Under the pieces are notes generated by a model, which worked only from the letters and a program-made list of their open reading frames with translations, was not told the DNA's origin and did not search any database. A program made the position numbers and the translations under genes. 20,765 bases of DNA from Azonexaceae bacterium (GTDB lineage Bacteria; Pseudomonadota; Gammaproteobacteria; Burkholderiales; Rhodocyclaceae). The DNA lies in contig SSTA01000257.1 in assembly GCA_009469685.1 (NCBI GenBank), positions 1-20,765 of the forward strand, given 5' to 3'. Shown here one piece after another: positions 1 to 8,475 of the stretch (positions are counted from its first letter, which is position 1; each line of letters opens with the position of its first letter).

Positions 1-56
1 GAAGCGCAGTAATGCGTTAAGCTAACCAGTACTAATTGCCCGTGCGGCTTGATCCT
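1..56 (+). rRNA. rrl: 23S rRNA, 3' end (partial)
   Basis: The first 56 bases match the conserved 3' terminus of bacterial 23S rRNA: the GCGTTAAGCTAACC and AGTACTAAT stretches followed by a GGCTTGATCCT end, comparable to the E. coli end GGCTTAACCTT. Most of the gene lies upstream of the window. The exact 3' end is estimated from that similarity. A 5S rRNA follows on the same strand. Confidence 0.93.
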
Positions 57-150
57 ATAACCTTGAATCACCATGACAACTCATGGCGCAATCACACAAC
101 CTTCTACCGTTTAACGTTTGACGGCTCAACCCCGCCAAACGCACAAGTTA
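57..150 (+). other. 23S-5S internal transcribed spacer
   Basis: About 94 bases separate the end of 23S from the start of 5S. I see no tRNA in it. The stretch around 110-145 contains short complementary segments (for example CGTTTG near 115 and CAAACG near 136), consistent with an rRNA processing stem, but this is only pattern reading. Confidence 0.5.
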
Positions 151-267
151 CGCTTGGCGACCATAGCGTTTCGGACCCACCCCTTCCCTTCCCGAACAGG
201 ACCGTGAAACGAAACCGCGCCGATGATATTGCACATCCCGTGTGAGAAAGTAGGTCATCGCCAGGCT
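151..267 (+). rRNA. rrf: 5S rRNA
   Basis: About 117 bases with 5S architecture. The 5' strand GCTTGGCGA (152-160) pairs with TCGCCAGGC near 258-266 to form helix I. The internal features CCCACCCCTTCCC, CCGAACAG, GTGAAACG and the GAGAAAGTAGG segment are the conserved 5S positions. It lies directly downstream of 23S and directly upstream of a strong terminator, the normal order 23S-5S. Ends are set by helix I and may be off by one or two bases. Confidence 0.93.
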
Positions 268-273
268 CCCTAT

Positions 274-312
274 AAACCCCCCCTAGCGGCTGCTACGGGG
301 GGTTTTCCTTTT
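274..312 (+). terminator. rRNA operon intrinsic terminator
   Basis: A C-run (277-282) pairs with a G-run (297-302), extended by A/T pairs outside and by TAGC/GCTA (284-287 with 292-295) inside, and is followed by TTTTCCTTTT. This ends the rRNA operon. Confidence 0.85.
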
Positions 313-368
313 GATGATGGCGATGATGGGTTCGATCCATCGCGCAAATCGGCGACGGTGAGAGGGCC

Positions 369-1319
369 ATGACAGATTTCAGGGACTACGGAGACGGCAT
401 ATTTGCCTTCGATTCGGGTTACGTTCGCCCGCTCCTGGCAGCCATTCACATGGTTGTGGAGCGGGGTCGAGTTGCCTTCATCGACACCGGGAGCAATCAG
501 TCATTGCTTGTCGCCCTGGAGGTGCTTAAGAGGCTGGGTTTATCGTCGGATGCCGTCGATTGGGTCGCTCTGACGCATGTGCACCTGGATCACGCCGGTG
601 GCGCGGGTAGTTTCATGCGCGCCTTCCCCAAGGCCAGTCTTGCGGTCCACCCTCGGGGAGCAAGACATATGGCCGATCCCGAGAAATTATTGGCGGGAGT
701 CGCGGCAGTCTACGGGGCTGAATACGTTGAGCGTGTTTACGGGGAAATCCTCCCGATCCCGGAACATCGCATCGTGGCGCTGGAAGACGAGGAGTCGTTC
801 TTCTTGGCTGGTCGTAAGTTCAGATGTCTCGATACCCCGGGGCATGCGCGGCATCATATGTGCATCGTCGATGAGGCTACGGGAGGGGTGTTCACTGGCG
901 ATACCTTCGGGCTTTCCTACCGCGAAACGGATGTGGCGGGGCAACCATTCCTGTTTCCGACGACGACCCCCACGCAATTCGATCCCGATGCGCTCGAGCG
1001 ATCGATCAGGCGCATCGTCTGCCTCGCGCCCCCGGCGGTCTATTTGACGCATTACGGCAGACTGGCTGATCCCGGCCTGTACGTGGACGATCTCTTGCGC
1101 CGCATGCATGCTCAGATCGCCTTGACGATGGCGCAGGACGGGGACGGAACTGGTCAGCACGATGCACTCAGGGCCGCTCTGGAACACTTTCTCTTGAGCG
1201 AACTCAGGGATCACGGATGCACTATGGATCCGGCGGCGATACGCGCAATCTGGGAAACCGATATTGAGCTCAATGCCCAGGGCCTTCTGTACTGGCGCAA
1301 CGGTCTCGTGAAGCGCTGA
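369..1319 (+). CDS. MBL-fold metallo-hydrolase
   Basis: A 316-residue cytosolic protein of the metallo-beta-lactamase fold superfamily. The metal-binding motif H70-x-H72-x-D74-H75 (THVHLDHAGG) is intact, as are the later ligands H159 (DTPGHA), D178 (FTGDTF) and H228 (LTHYG), so a two-metal hydrolase is expected. The family covers glyoxalase II, lactonases, phosphodiesterases and others, and nothing seen fixes the substrate. The start is supported by the purine-rich GAGAGGG about 4 bases upstream of ATG. It lies just after the rRNA terminator and converges on tcdA with only three bases between the stop codons. I see no signal peptide. The fold is certain; the specific function is unknown. Confidence 0.9.
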   Translation: MTDFRDYGDGIFAFDSGYVRPLLAAIHMVVERGRVAFIDTGSNQSLLVALEVLKRLGLSSDAVDWVALTHVHLDHAGGAGSFMRAFPKASLAVHPRGARHMADPEKLLAGVAAVYGAEYVERVYGEILPIPEHRIVALEDEESFFLAGRKFRCLDTPGHARHHMCIVDEATGGVFTGDTFGLSYRETDVAGQPFLFPTTTPTQFDPDALERSIRRIVCLAPPAVYLTHYGRLADPGLYVDDLLRRMHAQIALTMAQDGDGTGQHDALRAALEHFLLSELRDHGCTMDPAAIRAIWETDIELNAQGLLYWRNGLVKR

Positions 1320-1322
1320 GGC

Positions 1323-2087
1323 TCACTCGCTTGCAAGGCCGTTCATGATTTGAGCCGCCGCGACCAATCCGAATACCGCGGTCACACACACTGACGAGCC
1401 GTATCCTGCACAGCTCAGTCCGTTCAGTCCATCTGCCGTGCAGACATCGTCAAGACGAGGTCGGCGTACAGGTTCTTCGGAAAAAACTGCCGAAATTCCG
1501 AAGCGCTTTCCCGCTTCCCTGGGAAATCCACAATGGCGGCGCAAATCCGATCGCACCCGCGCCAACAGGGGGTCTTGCACCGTGCGGCTCAAGTCGTCGA
1601 CGCGCACCCGAGTGGGGTCGATCTGGCCGCCTGCGGCACCCACAGTGACGAGCCGGATTCCATTGCTTCGGCAATAAGCCGTGATCGCCACTTTTGCGCG
1701 TACCTGATCGGTCGCGTCGATCACCGCATCAAGGGAAGGCTCGAGCAGGTCTGCAATATTCTCGGGCGTCGCGAATTCTTCCTTCTGGCACACCTGACAA
1801 TTCGGATTGATCTCGGCAATTCGCTCGGCCATGGCGCGGACCTTGGCCTTGCCAAAATTGGAATCGAGGGCGTGGATCTGGCGGTTGGTGTTCGATTCCG
1901 CCACCATGTCGAGATCGACCAGAAGCAGGGCGCCAACGCCGCTTCGCGCCAGCGCTTCAGCGGCCCAGGATCCGACTCCCCCGATACCGACCACCGCTAC
2001 CTTGGCGCTGGACAGCCGCGTCGCTCCCGCCGTACCGTAAAGGCGAGAGACGCCGCCAAAGCGACGCTCCACGTCGACGGCCATCAC
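1323..2087 (-). CDS. tcdA: tRNA threonylcarbamoyladenosine dehydratase (TcdA/CsdL)
   Basis: An E1-like (ThiF/MoeB superfamily) protein of 254 residues. It activates the carboxylate of t6A37 in tRNA with ATP and cyclises it to ct6A. The adenylate-binding motif GIGGVGS is at residues 34-40, the acidic strand LLVDLD at 55-60, and the E1 signature NTNRQ at 66-70. The N-terminal RRFGGVSRLYG is typical of TcdA rather than ThiF or MoeB. Length matches the family (about 250-270). I see no zinc-binding CxxC pairs like those of MoeB. The GTG start overlaps the stop of the upstream HPt-HD-GYP gene by four bases, and an ATG one codon later is also possible. It is probably translated from the same mRNA as that gene. 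Confidence 0.9.
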   Translation of the reverse strand: MMAVDVERRFGGVSRLYGTAGATRLSSAKVAVVGIGGVGSWAAEALARSGVGALLLVDLDMVAESNTNRQIHALDSNFGKAKVRAMAERIAEINPNCQVCQKEEFATPENIADLLEPSLDAVIDATDQVRAKVAITAYCRSNGIRLVTVGAAGGQIDPTRVRVDDLSRTVQDPLLARVRSDLRRHCGFPREAGKRFGISAVFSEEPVRRPRLDDVCTADGLNGLSCAGYGSSVCVTAVFGLVAAAQIMNGLASE

Positions 2088-3187
2088 GATTCGATGGTCT
2101 TGCGGATCACCGTATTAAACGGGAGGATCCACTCGGGCGCGAATTGGTTGTCGCAGGCATTCACTTCTGCGATTGCGCGCAGTACTGACCGGTTCTTGCC
2201 GCGATGAATGTGTTTGAGCATCACGGCTTCGAAAGCATCGACGATGCTGAGAATCTTGGCGCCGGGGCAAATCTTCGATGCCGGGAGCTGTCCCGGGTAT
2301 CCCTTGCCGTCATGCATTTCGTGATGTTGGGCAATCATTTCGGCGGCGGCTTCCCAGCCGGGAATGCGCTGCAGGAGTCCCGCGCCGTATCCCGGATGAT
2401 TGCGTAGCGCGATTCGATCATCGTCGGTCATCTTGCCGACCTTGAGCCAGGTCGACTCCGGAAGGAACATCATGCCGACATCGTGAAGATAGACGGCGGC
2501 CTCCAACTGAACCGCATCGACCGGGGACCCGGCCGCGCGATTGGTTTCGAGGGCAAGTCTCAGCACGCGCATTGTTCTTCCCTTGAACAGCGGCGAGCGA
2601 CTTTCGAACTGAAGGGCCAGTGAGCGAAAGAACTGCAGATCGGCGGGAGCGTTGCGGTGATCGGCCGGCGGGGGAGTGACCTTGGGGCTTTTCGACGAGA
2701 GAGAACCGATGACCGGTGGAAAACCGGTGACCGATTCGATCAATTGCCTGCTGTGGTCGTCGATCTCGTTTCCCGGTGCCGCGGCGAGACTTTCCAGTCC
2801 ATTGACCAAGGCGAGCAGCCGCAGGTTGTCCAGAGACTTACCTGTCAATAACCCGTCGGTTGCCAATTCCAGGCGATCGATCGCCAGCAGCAGCGTTTCA
2901 CCGAGCAAATCGGAGAAGCCGATTTCCCCTTCTCTGAAGCGTGATAGAACGGTCTCAATCGGGTGGGCGATGGCAACCGCGAGGTCAAACTTGCACAGCG
3001 CAGCATCGCCCTTGACGTTGTGTATGGCGCGGAAAAGATCGGCAATCAGTTCGCGATCCTGCGAATTCTTCCGTAGGCGCGTGACATCCCGTTCGATCTC
3101 GGGCGCGCGGTCTCCCAGGGCATCGGCGAACTCCTCCAGGGCTTCGCGATCATTGACGGTGGGGGCAATGATTGATCGCACATCCAT
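2084..3187 (-). CDS. HPt domain fused to a divergent HD-GYP domain
   Basis: About 367 residues from the ATG at 3187, chosen because GGAG stands 9 bases upstream. An in-frame start 19 codons earlier (3244) is less likely. The N-terminal third is helical and carries a histidine phosphotransfer-like motif, IHNVKGDA, with the candidate phospho-His near residue 56. A linker around 140-185 is rich in Ser, Lys and Pro. The C-terminal domain shows HD-GYP features: HDVG at 235-238, NHPGYG near 263, HH at 288-289, and DGKGYP at 293-298, then a late Asp (SIVDAFEA). HD-GYP enzymes hydrolyse cyclic di-GMP. Here the usual HDxGK Lys is Met, and the GH(S/T)xRV His of the first helix reads GRTMRV, so activity is uncertain. 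The protein probably links a phosphorelay to c-di-GMP signalling or binding. It is coupled to tcdA downstream. Confidence 0.75.
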   Translation of the reverse strand: MDVRSIIAPTVNDREALEEFADALGDRAPEIERDVTRLRKNSQDRELIADLFRAIHNVKGDAALCKFDLAVAIAHPIETVLSRFREGEIGFSDLLGETLLLAIDRLELATDGLLTGKSLDNLRLLALVNGLESLAAAPGNEIDDHSRQLIESVTGFPPVIGSLSSKSPKVTPPPADHRNAPADLQFFRSLALQFESRSPLFKGRTMRVLRLALETNRAAGSPVDAVQLEAAVYLHDVGMMFLPESTWLKVGKMTDDDRIALRNHPGYGAGLLQRIPGWEAAAEMIAQHHEMHDGKGYPGQLPASKICPGAKILSIVDAFEAVMLKHIHRGKNRSVLRAIAEVNACDNQFAPEWILPFNTVIRKTIES

Positions 3188-3338
3188 CGGGTGTTTCTCC
3201 AATACCAGGTAACAATCGGGGAAGTGTAGCCGAAAGCTTGGCAAGAGCAGAAGAGAAGCGCTGGATTGGAAATGCTGGCCAATAGCGTGGCGTCAAGAGA
3301 TGAGTCTTTCCTGATGCGCCAGGACGGTCCTGGCTTAT

Positions 3339-3368
3339 GGGAGCAGGGGTGTTGGGAGCAGGGGTTGC
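3339..3368 (+). repeat. 15-bp tandem direct repeat, two near-copies
   Basis: GGGAGCAGGGGTGTT (3339-3353) is followed directly by GGGAGCAGGGGTTGC (3354-3368). The copies agree in their first 12 bases. It lies in the 236-base divergent gap between the HPt-HD-GYP gene and exbB. No function is evident. Confidence 0.6.
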
Positions 3369-3423
3369 CGGGAAGGTCTGTGGAGGGCACAATCTCCGGC
3401 TGTCATTTCGCGGGGACTTTCAA

Positions 3424-4029
3424 GTGTTTGCCATCGTACAGGCTGCCGGCTGGCCAATCTGGCCCCTACTGCTGGCTTCTATCATCGCCGTCGCCCTCAT
3501 CATCGAGCGTCTTGTTGCCCTGCGCCGCAGCAAGGTCGCTCCGGGGGGACTGCTTCAGCGGGCGGTGGGGGAGTACAAGCGGGGAGGAAACAATGACAAG
3601 CTTGTCGAAGAAATGGAGAAGCATTCTCCCCTGGGACGCGTGCTCGCCGCAGGCTTGCGCAATGTCACCTCTTCCCGGGAAATCATGAAAGAGTCGATTG
3701 AGGAAGCAGGCGCCGCGGTCGCCCACGACCTTGGCCGTTACCTGACCACCCTGGGTACGATCGCCTCCATCAGTCCGCTGATGGGGTTGTTCGGCACCGT
3801 GGTCGGGATGATCGAAATTTTCGGCTCCCAATCTCCCACCGGCGCCAATCCAATGCAACTGGCGCATGGCATTTCCATTTCTCTCTACAACACTGGGTTT
3901 GGCTTGATCATCGCCATCCCAAGCATGATTTTCTGGCGCCACTTCCGGGCTCAGGTCGACAGCTTCGTGGTCGAGATGGAGCAGCAGGCCGTGAAGCTTG
4001 TCGAATACATGCATGGCGACCGCAAATGA
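3424..4029 (+). CDS. exbB: ExbB/TolQ/MotA-family proton channel subunit
   Basis: An inner-membrane subunit that, with ExbD, uses the proton gradient to energise TonB-dependent outer-membrane import. I set the start at GTG 3424 (201 residues) because GGGGA lies about 9 bases upstream and the protein then begins FAIVQAAGWPIWPLLLAS, as betaproteobacterial ExbB does. The frame is open back to an ATG at 3337, but that 29-residue extension looks non-coding. TM1 is about residues 11-28. The conserved LTTLGTIASISPLMGLFGTV segment and a third helix in NTGFGLIIAIPSMIFW are the family core. The stop overlaps the exbD ATG by four bases. No tonB is in the window. A MotA/TolQ role is less likely given the exbD and lpxK neighbours. 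Confidence 0.88.
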   Translation: MFAIVQAAGWPIWPLLLASIIAVALIIERLVALRRSKVAPGGLLQRAVGEYKRGGNNDKLVEEMEKHSPLGRVLAAGLRNVTSSREIMKESIEEAGAAVAHDLGRYLTTLGTIASISPLMGLFGTVVGMIEIFGSQSPTGANPMQLAHGISISLYNTGFGLIIAIPSMIFWRHFRAQVDSFVVEMEQQAVKLVEYMHGDRK

Positions 4030-4442
4030 ATTTCCAGCGCGGCCGCACTCGGGAAGAGCCGGAGATCAACTTGATCCCCATGATTGACGTCCTTCTGGTC
4101 ATCATCATCTTCCTCATGCTCACCACGACGTACGCCAAGTTCTCTGGCCTGGAAATCAATCTGCCGACGGCCGAGGCCAGCAAGCAACCCGAAAAACCCA
4201 ACGAAATCGACGTAGCCGTGACGGCTACAGGCCAAGTCCTGGTCAATAAATCGCCGCTCGCTGCGAGTGACGTGAAATCGATCGCCGAAGCCTTGCGCCG
4301 GGCCGCTGGCGACAGGAGCGATCCGGTTGTGGTAATCAACGCCGATGCGAAGGCGACCCACCAGAGTGTGGTGGATATCATGCAGGCTGCCCAGACCGCC
4401 GGTTATCCCCACATTTCCTTCGCCACCCAGTCTCCGCGCTGA
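4026..4442 (+). CDS. exbD: ExbD/TolR-family biopolymer transport protein
   Basis: A 138-residue partner of ExbB with one transmembrane helix (about 21-37) and a periplasmic domain. The N-terminal cytosolic EINLIPMIDVLLVIIIFLM contains D21, the conserved aspartate that carries protons in ExbD/TolR/MotB channels. The periplasmic part ends with the ExbD-type VVDIMQAAQTAGYPHISFAT. Length is normal. It is joined to exbB by ATGA and to lpxK by TGATG, so the three genes are translationally coupled. Confidence 0.92.
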   Translation: MNFQRGRTREEPEINLIPMIDVLLVIIIFLMLTTTYAKFSGLEINLPTAEASKQPEKPNEIDVAVTATGQVLVNKSPLAASDVKSIAEALRRAAGDRSDPVVVINADAKATHQSVVDIMQAAQTAGYPHISFATQSPR

Positions 4443-5446
4443 TGTCCCTGCCGGAACGCTGGTTTGAGCCCCGCCTGAGCGCTGGACTCCTGCCACTCGT
4501 TCCCCTCGCTGGGCTCTTTGGCGCCCTTTCCGGCGTTCGCCGCGAGTTGTTCAGACGGGGCTGGTGCGAGGTGCGTCGGATGCGCGTTCCCGTCGTCGTC
4601 GTCGGAAATCTCATCGTTGGCGGTGCGGGCAAAACTCCACTGACCCTGTGGCTGGTAAATGAACTCGCCCGGCGCGGCCGACGACCTGGAATTGTCAGCC
4701 GAGGCTACGGTGGTCGCACGACACGCCCTCTATCGGTTTCTCTTGATGCGGATCCGGCTCTGGTGGGCGACGAACCGCTGTTGCTTGCCCGGCGCAGCAG
4801 AGTACCCGTCTGGGTCGGCCGGGACCGAGCCGCGGCAGCGAGTGCCCTGCTCCAAGCGCACCCTGAAGTGGATATGCTGGTCTGCGACGATGGATTACAG
4901 CATTACGGCCTCGCTCGGGATTTCGAAATTGCCGTCTTCGATGCCCGAGGTGCAGGCAATGGTTGGCTTCTCCCGGCAGGGCCTCTGCGGGAGCCGCTTG
5001 GCAGGCTGCGGCAGTTGGACGCGGTCATCTTCAACGGAATTCGTCATCAGGAAGTCGCCCCATGGGCCGCAGCGACCCCGAGCTTCGACATGGCTTTGCT
5101 TCCCGGGCGATTCCGGAAACTGGGCTCAGCCGGGGAGGAGACCTGCGCTGCGGCCGATCTCAAGGGACAGCGGCTCTTTGCCCTGGCCGGGATCGGCCAT
5201 CCGCCGCGCTTTTTCCAGACTTTGTCGGAGCTGGGGCTCGATTTTGAGCGGCGTCCTTTTCCCGATCACCATCGTTTTACGGCGGCAGATTTCTCGGTTC
5301 CACACGGGGGGATCCTCCTGCTGACCGAGAAGGATGCAGTAAAATGCCCGCCGACCTTGGCAACCGAAGCCTGGGTGCTGCCTGTCGAGGCCGAGATTTC
5401 CCTCGAACTCGTCGAACTCATCTTGGAGAAGATTCGTGGACGCTAG
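4442..5446 (+). CDS. lpxK: tetraacyldisaccharide 4'-kinase
   Basis: A 334-residue enzyme that phosphorylates the 4' position of the lipid A disaccharide precursor at the cytosolic face of the inner membrane. The Walker A segment [12 protein letters not shown] is at residues 55-66, preceded by an N-terminal amphipathic or membrane helix (about 12-30). [11 protein letters not shown] and [21 protein letters not shown] are LpxK signatures, and [10 protein letters not shown] near the C-terminus is typical. The start overlaps the exbD stop by one base. The next gene starts inside the lpxK end. Envelope assembly is the common theme with kdsB downstream. Confidence 0.95.
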   Translation: MSLPERWFEPRLSAGLLPLVPLAGLFGALSGVRRELFRRGWCEVRRMRVPVVVVGNLIVGGAGKTPLTLWLVNELARRGRRPGIVSRGYGGRTTRPLSVSLDADPALVGDEPLLLARRSRVPVWVGRDRAAAASALLQAHPEVDMLVCDDGLQHYGLARDFEIAVFDARGAGNGWLLPAGPLREPLGRLRQLDAVIFNGIRHQEVAPWAAATPSFDMALLPGRFRKLGSAGEETCAAADLKGQRLFALAGIGHPPRFFQTLSELGLDFERRPFPDHHRFTAADFSVPHGGILLLTEKDAVKCPPTLATEAWVLPVEAEISLELVELILEKIRGR

Positions 5447-5612
5447 GCTTCTTGACATCCTGGTTTGCCCTCTATGCAAGGGCAATCTCGAATATCGCAA
5501 ATCGGCCCAGGAACTCGTTTGCAAGCCTTGCCGGCTGGCCTATCCCGTTCGGGATGACATCCCCGTGATGCTCGAGGATCAAGCCAGGCAACTGGGGGCC
5601 GACGAGGCATGA
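5436..5612 (+). CDS. Trm112/YcaR-like small zinc-ribbon protein
   Basis: A 58-residue ORF with a GTG start, overlapping lpxK by 11 bases and the kdsB ATG by four. GGAG stands about 8 bases before the GTG. It begins [19 protein letters not shown] and has two cysteine pairs, C11-x2-C14 and C29-x2-C32, followed by [13 protein letters not shown], the full Trm112/UPF0434 (YcaR) pattern. Trm112 proteins are small zinc-binding partners; in eukaryotes and archaea they activate methyltransferases, while the role of the bacterial lpxK-kdsB-linked form is not established. The location between lpxK and kdsB is conserved in proteobacteria and supports the call. Confidence 0.9.
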   Translation: MDARLLDILVCPLCKGNLEYRKSAQELVCKPCRLAYPVRDDIPVMLEDQARQLGADEA

Positions 5613-6376
5613 AATTCCGGGTCGTCGTTCCAGCCCGCTATGCGTCGACACGACTACCGGCAAAGCCGCTGCTCGATCTGGGAGGCAAACCCATGGTGGT
5701 TCGGGTGGCCGAGAGAGCCAGGGAATCCGGAGCAGCGGAAGTGTGGGTTGCCACCGACCATCCGGCGGTGCGGGAAGCAGCAGAGGCCCACGGCATTCCA
5801 GTGGTGATGACCCGGGCCGATCACCCGAGCGGTACTGATCGCTTGGCGGAGGTTGCGGCCCTGCTCGATTGGGGTGACGACGAACTGGTCGTCAATGTCC
5901 AGGGCGATGAACCGCTTATCGAACCCGAAATCATCGCCCGTACCGCGGAACAGCTCGCGACCAGCGGTGCTGCAATTGCGACCGTTGCCCACCCCATTGT
6001 CGACTCCGCGGATTTCTTCAACCCCAATGTCGTCAAGGTCGTCTGCCGCGGGGATGGCGATGCGGTTTATTTTTCTCGTGCTCCTATCCCCTACGCACGT
6101 GATCATTTCGCCCGGGAAGGCGGTGGCGAGACCCTGCCCACTGATTTTCCTGCCCTTCGCCACGTTGGCCTCTATGCTTATCGGACAAGTTTTCTGCGTG
6201 CCTACGCCGGTCTTGAACCGGCTCCCACCGAGCGCTTCGAATGCTTGGAACAACTTCGGGCTCTCTGGTACGGATTCCGGATTTCGGTCGTGGTGAGCGA
6301 AACGGCTCCAATTCCAGGGGTTGATACCCCGGAAGACGCAGTTCGCATGTGCAAATTCTTTGAGCAAAGGGTTTGA
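5609..6376 (+). CDS. kdsB: 3-deoxy-manno-octulosonate cytidylyltransferase
   Basis: A 255-residue cytosolic enzyme making CMP-Kdo from CTP and Kdo for the inner core of lipopolysaccharide. The nucleotide-binding N-terminus [14 protein letters not shown] (8-21), SGTDR (74-78) and the metal/CTP motif VNVQGDEP (95-102) are intact, and HVGLYAYR is also typical. Length is close to the usual 245-255. The start overlaps the preceding Trm112-like gene by ATGA. It is the last gene of the tightly overlapping exbB-kdsB run; a 104-base gap precedes adk. Confidence 0.95.
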   Translation: MKFRVVVPARYASTRLPAKPLLDLGGKPMVVRVAERARESGAAEVWVATDHPAVREAAEAHGIPVVMTRADHPSGTDRLAEVAALLDWGDDELVVNVQGDEPLIEPEIIARTAEQLATSGAAIATVAHPIVDSADFFNPNVVKVVCRGDGDAVYFSRAPIPYARDHFAREGGGETLPTDFPALRHVGLYAYRTSFLRAYAGLEPAPTERFECLEQLRALWYGFRISVVVSETAPIPGVDTPEDAVRMCKFFEQRV

Positions 6377-6447
6377 CCGTGCCTGAAATACCGAGTAATT
6401 TTTCACATTTTATAAAGCCGGCGCTGATCGGCGCGAGAAGTCGATAA

Positions 6448-7134
<687 letters not shown>

Positions 7135-7144
7135 GGGTCGATAG

Positions 7145-8404
7145 ATGACGGCGAAGAACGCCTTCTATGCGCAGTCTGGAGGCGTCACCGCCGTCATCAA
7201 TGCAACTGCGTGCGGCCTGCTTCAAGCGGCCCGCAGCCAGCCCGAAAAAATCGGCAAGGTCTTCGCCGGGCGCGACGGCATTATCGGCGCACTCACCGAG
7301 GACCTGATCGATACCAGCCTCGAGAGCGATGCCGACATCGCCCGGCTGAAGTCCACCCCAGCAGGTGCTTTCGGTTCCTGCCGCTACAAGCTCAAAAGCC
7401 TCGAAGAGCACAGGGCGCAGTACGAACGCCTGATCGAAGTTTTCCGGGCCCACGACATCGGCTACTTCTTCTATAACGGCGGCAACGATTCCATGGATAC
7501 CGCCTGGAAAGTGTCCCAGATTGCGGAAAAGCTCGGCTATCCGGTGGTCTGTGTCGGGATTCCGAAGACTGTGGACAATGATTTGCCGCTGACCGACTGC
7601 TGCCCGGGGTTTGGGTCGGTCGCCAAGTATGTGGCGACTTCGATCCGTGAAGCGGGATTTGACGTGGCCTCCATGGCGCGTACTTCCACCAAGATCTTCG
7701 TGCTGGAAGTCATGGGTCGTCATGCCGGTTGGATCACCGCTGCCTGCGGATTGGCGTCGGAGGCGGAAGGCGAGCCGCCTCATCTGCTCCTTTTTCCTGA
7801 AGTTCCGTTCGATCCGGAGGCTTTCCTTTCCCGGGTCAAAGACTGTGTCGATCGGTTTGGCTACTGCACCGTCGGCGTCTCCGAAGGTCTGGCCGATGCG
7901 TCCGGCAAACTGATTGCCGAAGCCGGGTCCAAGGACGCTTTCGGTCACTCCCAGCTGGGTGGGGTCGGGCAGGTGGTGGCGCAGTTGATCAAGGACCGGT
8001 TGGGCCATAAGTACCACTGGGCTCTCGCCGATTATCTCCAGCGATCCGCCCGCCATATCGCATCCAGAACCGATGTGGAACAAGCCTATGCTTTGGGCAA
8101 GGCGGCGGTAGACCTGGCTCTGGCCGGCCGCAATGCCGTCATGCCGACCATAGACCGCAAGTCTGATCTTCCCTATACCTGGGAAATCGGGGTCGCTCCC
8201 CTGCAGGATGTCGCCAACGTCGAAAGAAAGATGCCGCGGGAATTCATTTCTCCCGACGGCTTCCACATTACCGACGCGTGCCGCGCCTATCTGCGCCCAT
8301 TGATCGAAGGCGAGGATCCGCCGCCGTTCCGCGGCGGCCTGCCCGATTATGTGCGGCTCAAGAATCGTTCCGTGCCGAAGAAACTGGGAGAGTTCAAGCT
8401 CTGA
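7145..8404 (+). CDS. pfp: pyrophosphate-dependent 6-phosphofructokinase
   Basis: A 419-residue PfkA-superfamily protein. Two positions that separate PPi from ATP enzymes read as PPi type: GGNDS (112-116) has Asp115 where E. coli PfkA has Gly104, and PKTVDND (140-146) has Lys141 where ATP enzymes have Gly. The substrate motif VMGRHAGW is at 189-196. The reaction is fructose 6-phosphate + PPi to fructose 1,6-bisphosphate + Pi, reversible, so one enzyme can serve glycolysis and gluconeogenesis. The first motif has Asn114 where many family members have Asp. The gene follows adk by ten bases and precedes hppA by 71 bases. Confidence 0.9.
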   Translation: MTAKNAFYAQSGGVTAVINATACGLLQAARSQPEKIGKVFAGRDGIIGALTEDLIDTSLESDADIARLKSTPAGAFGSCRYKLKSLEEHRAQYERLIEVFRAHDIGYFFYNGGNDSMDTAWKVSQIAEKLGYPVVCVGIPKTVDNDLPLTDCCPGFGSVAKYVATSIREAGFDVASMARTSTKIFVLEVMGRHAGWITAACGLASEAEGEPPHLLLFPEVPFDPEAFLSRVKDCVDRFGYCTVGVSEGLADASGKLIAEAGSKDAFGHSQLGGVGQVVAQLIKDRLGHKYHWALADYLQRSARHIASRTDVEQAYALGKAAVDLALAGRNAVMPTIDRKSDLPYTWEIGVAPLQDVANVERKMPREFISPDGFHITDACRAYLRPLIEGEDPPPFRGGLPDYVRLKNRSVPKKLGEFKL

Positions 8405-8475
8405 CAAGACCGGGCCGGCCGGACAGCAGTTTTTCCATCGATGTAAATTGACTCGTTAATAAAAGGAGGGAGTTA

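Noticed and set aside
36..245. A 69-codon ORF in the 23S-5S region
   Set aside because: It runs through the spacer and 5S rRNA and is not a protein gene.
3337..3423. N-terminal extension of ExbB from ATG 3337
   Set aside because: The extra 29 residues do not resemble ExbB and include the tandem repeat; GTG 3424 has a better ribosome-binding site and family-like N-terminus.
6373..6416. Promoter for adk from TTGACC (6373) and TATAAA (6411)
   Set aside because: The spacing is 32 bases, too long for one promoter, and no good alternative pairing was found.
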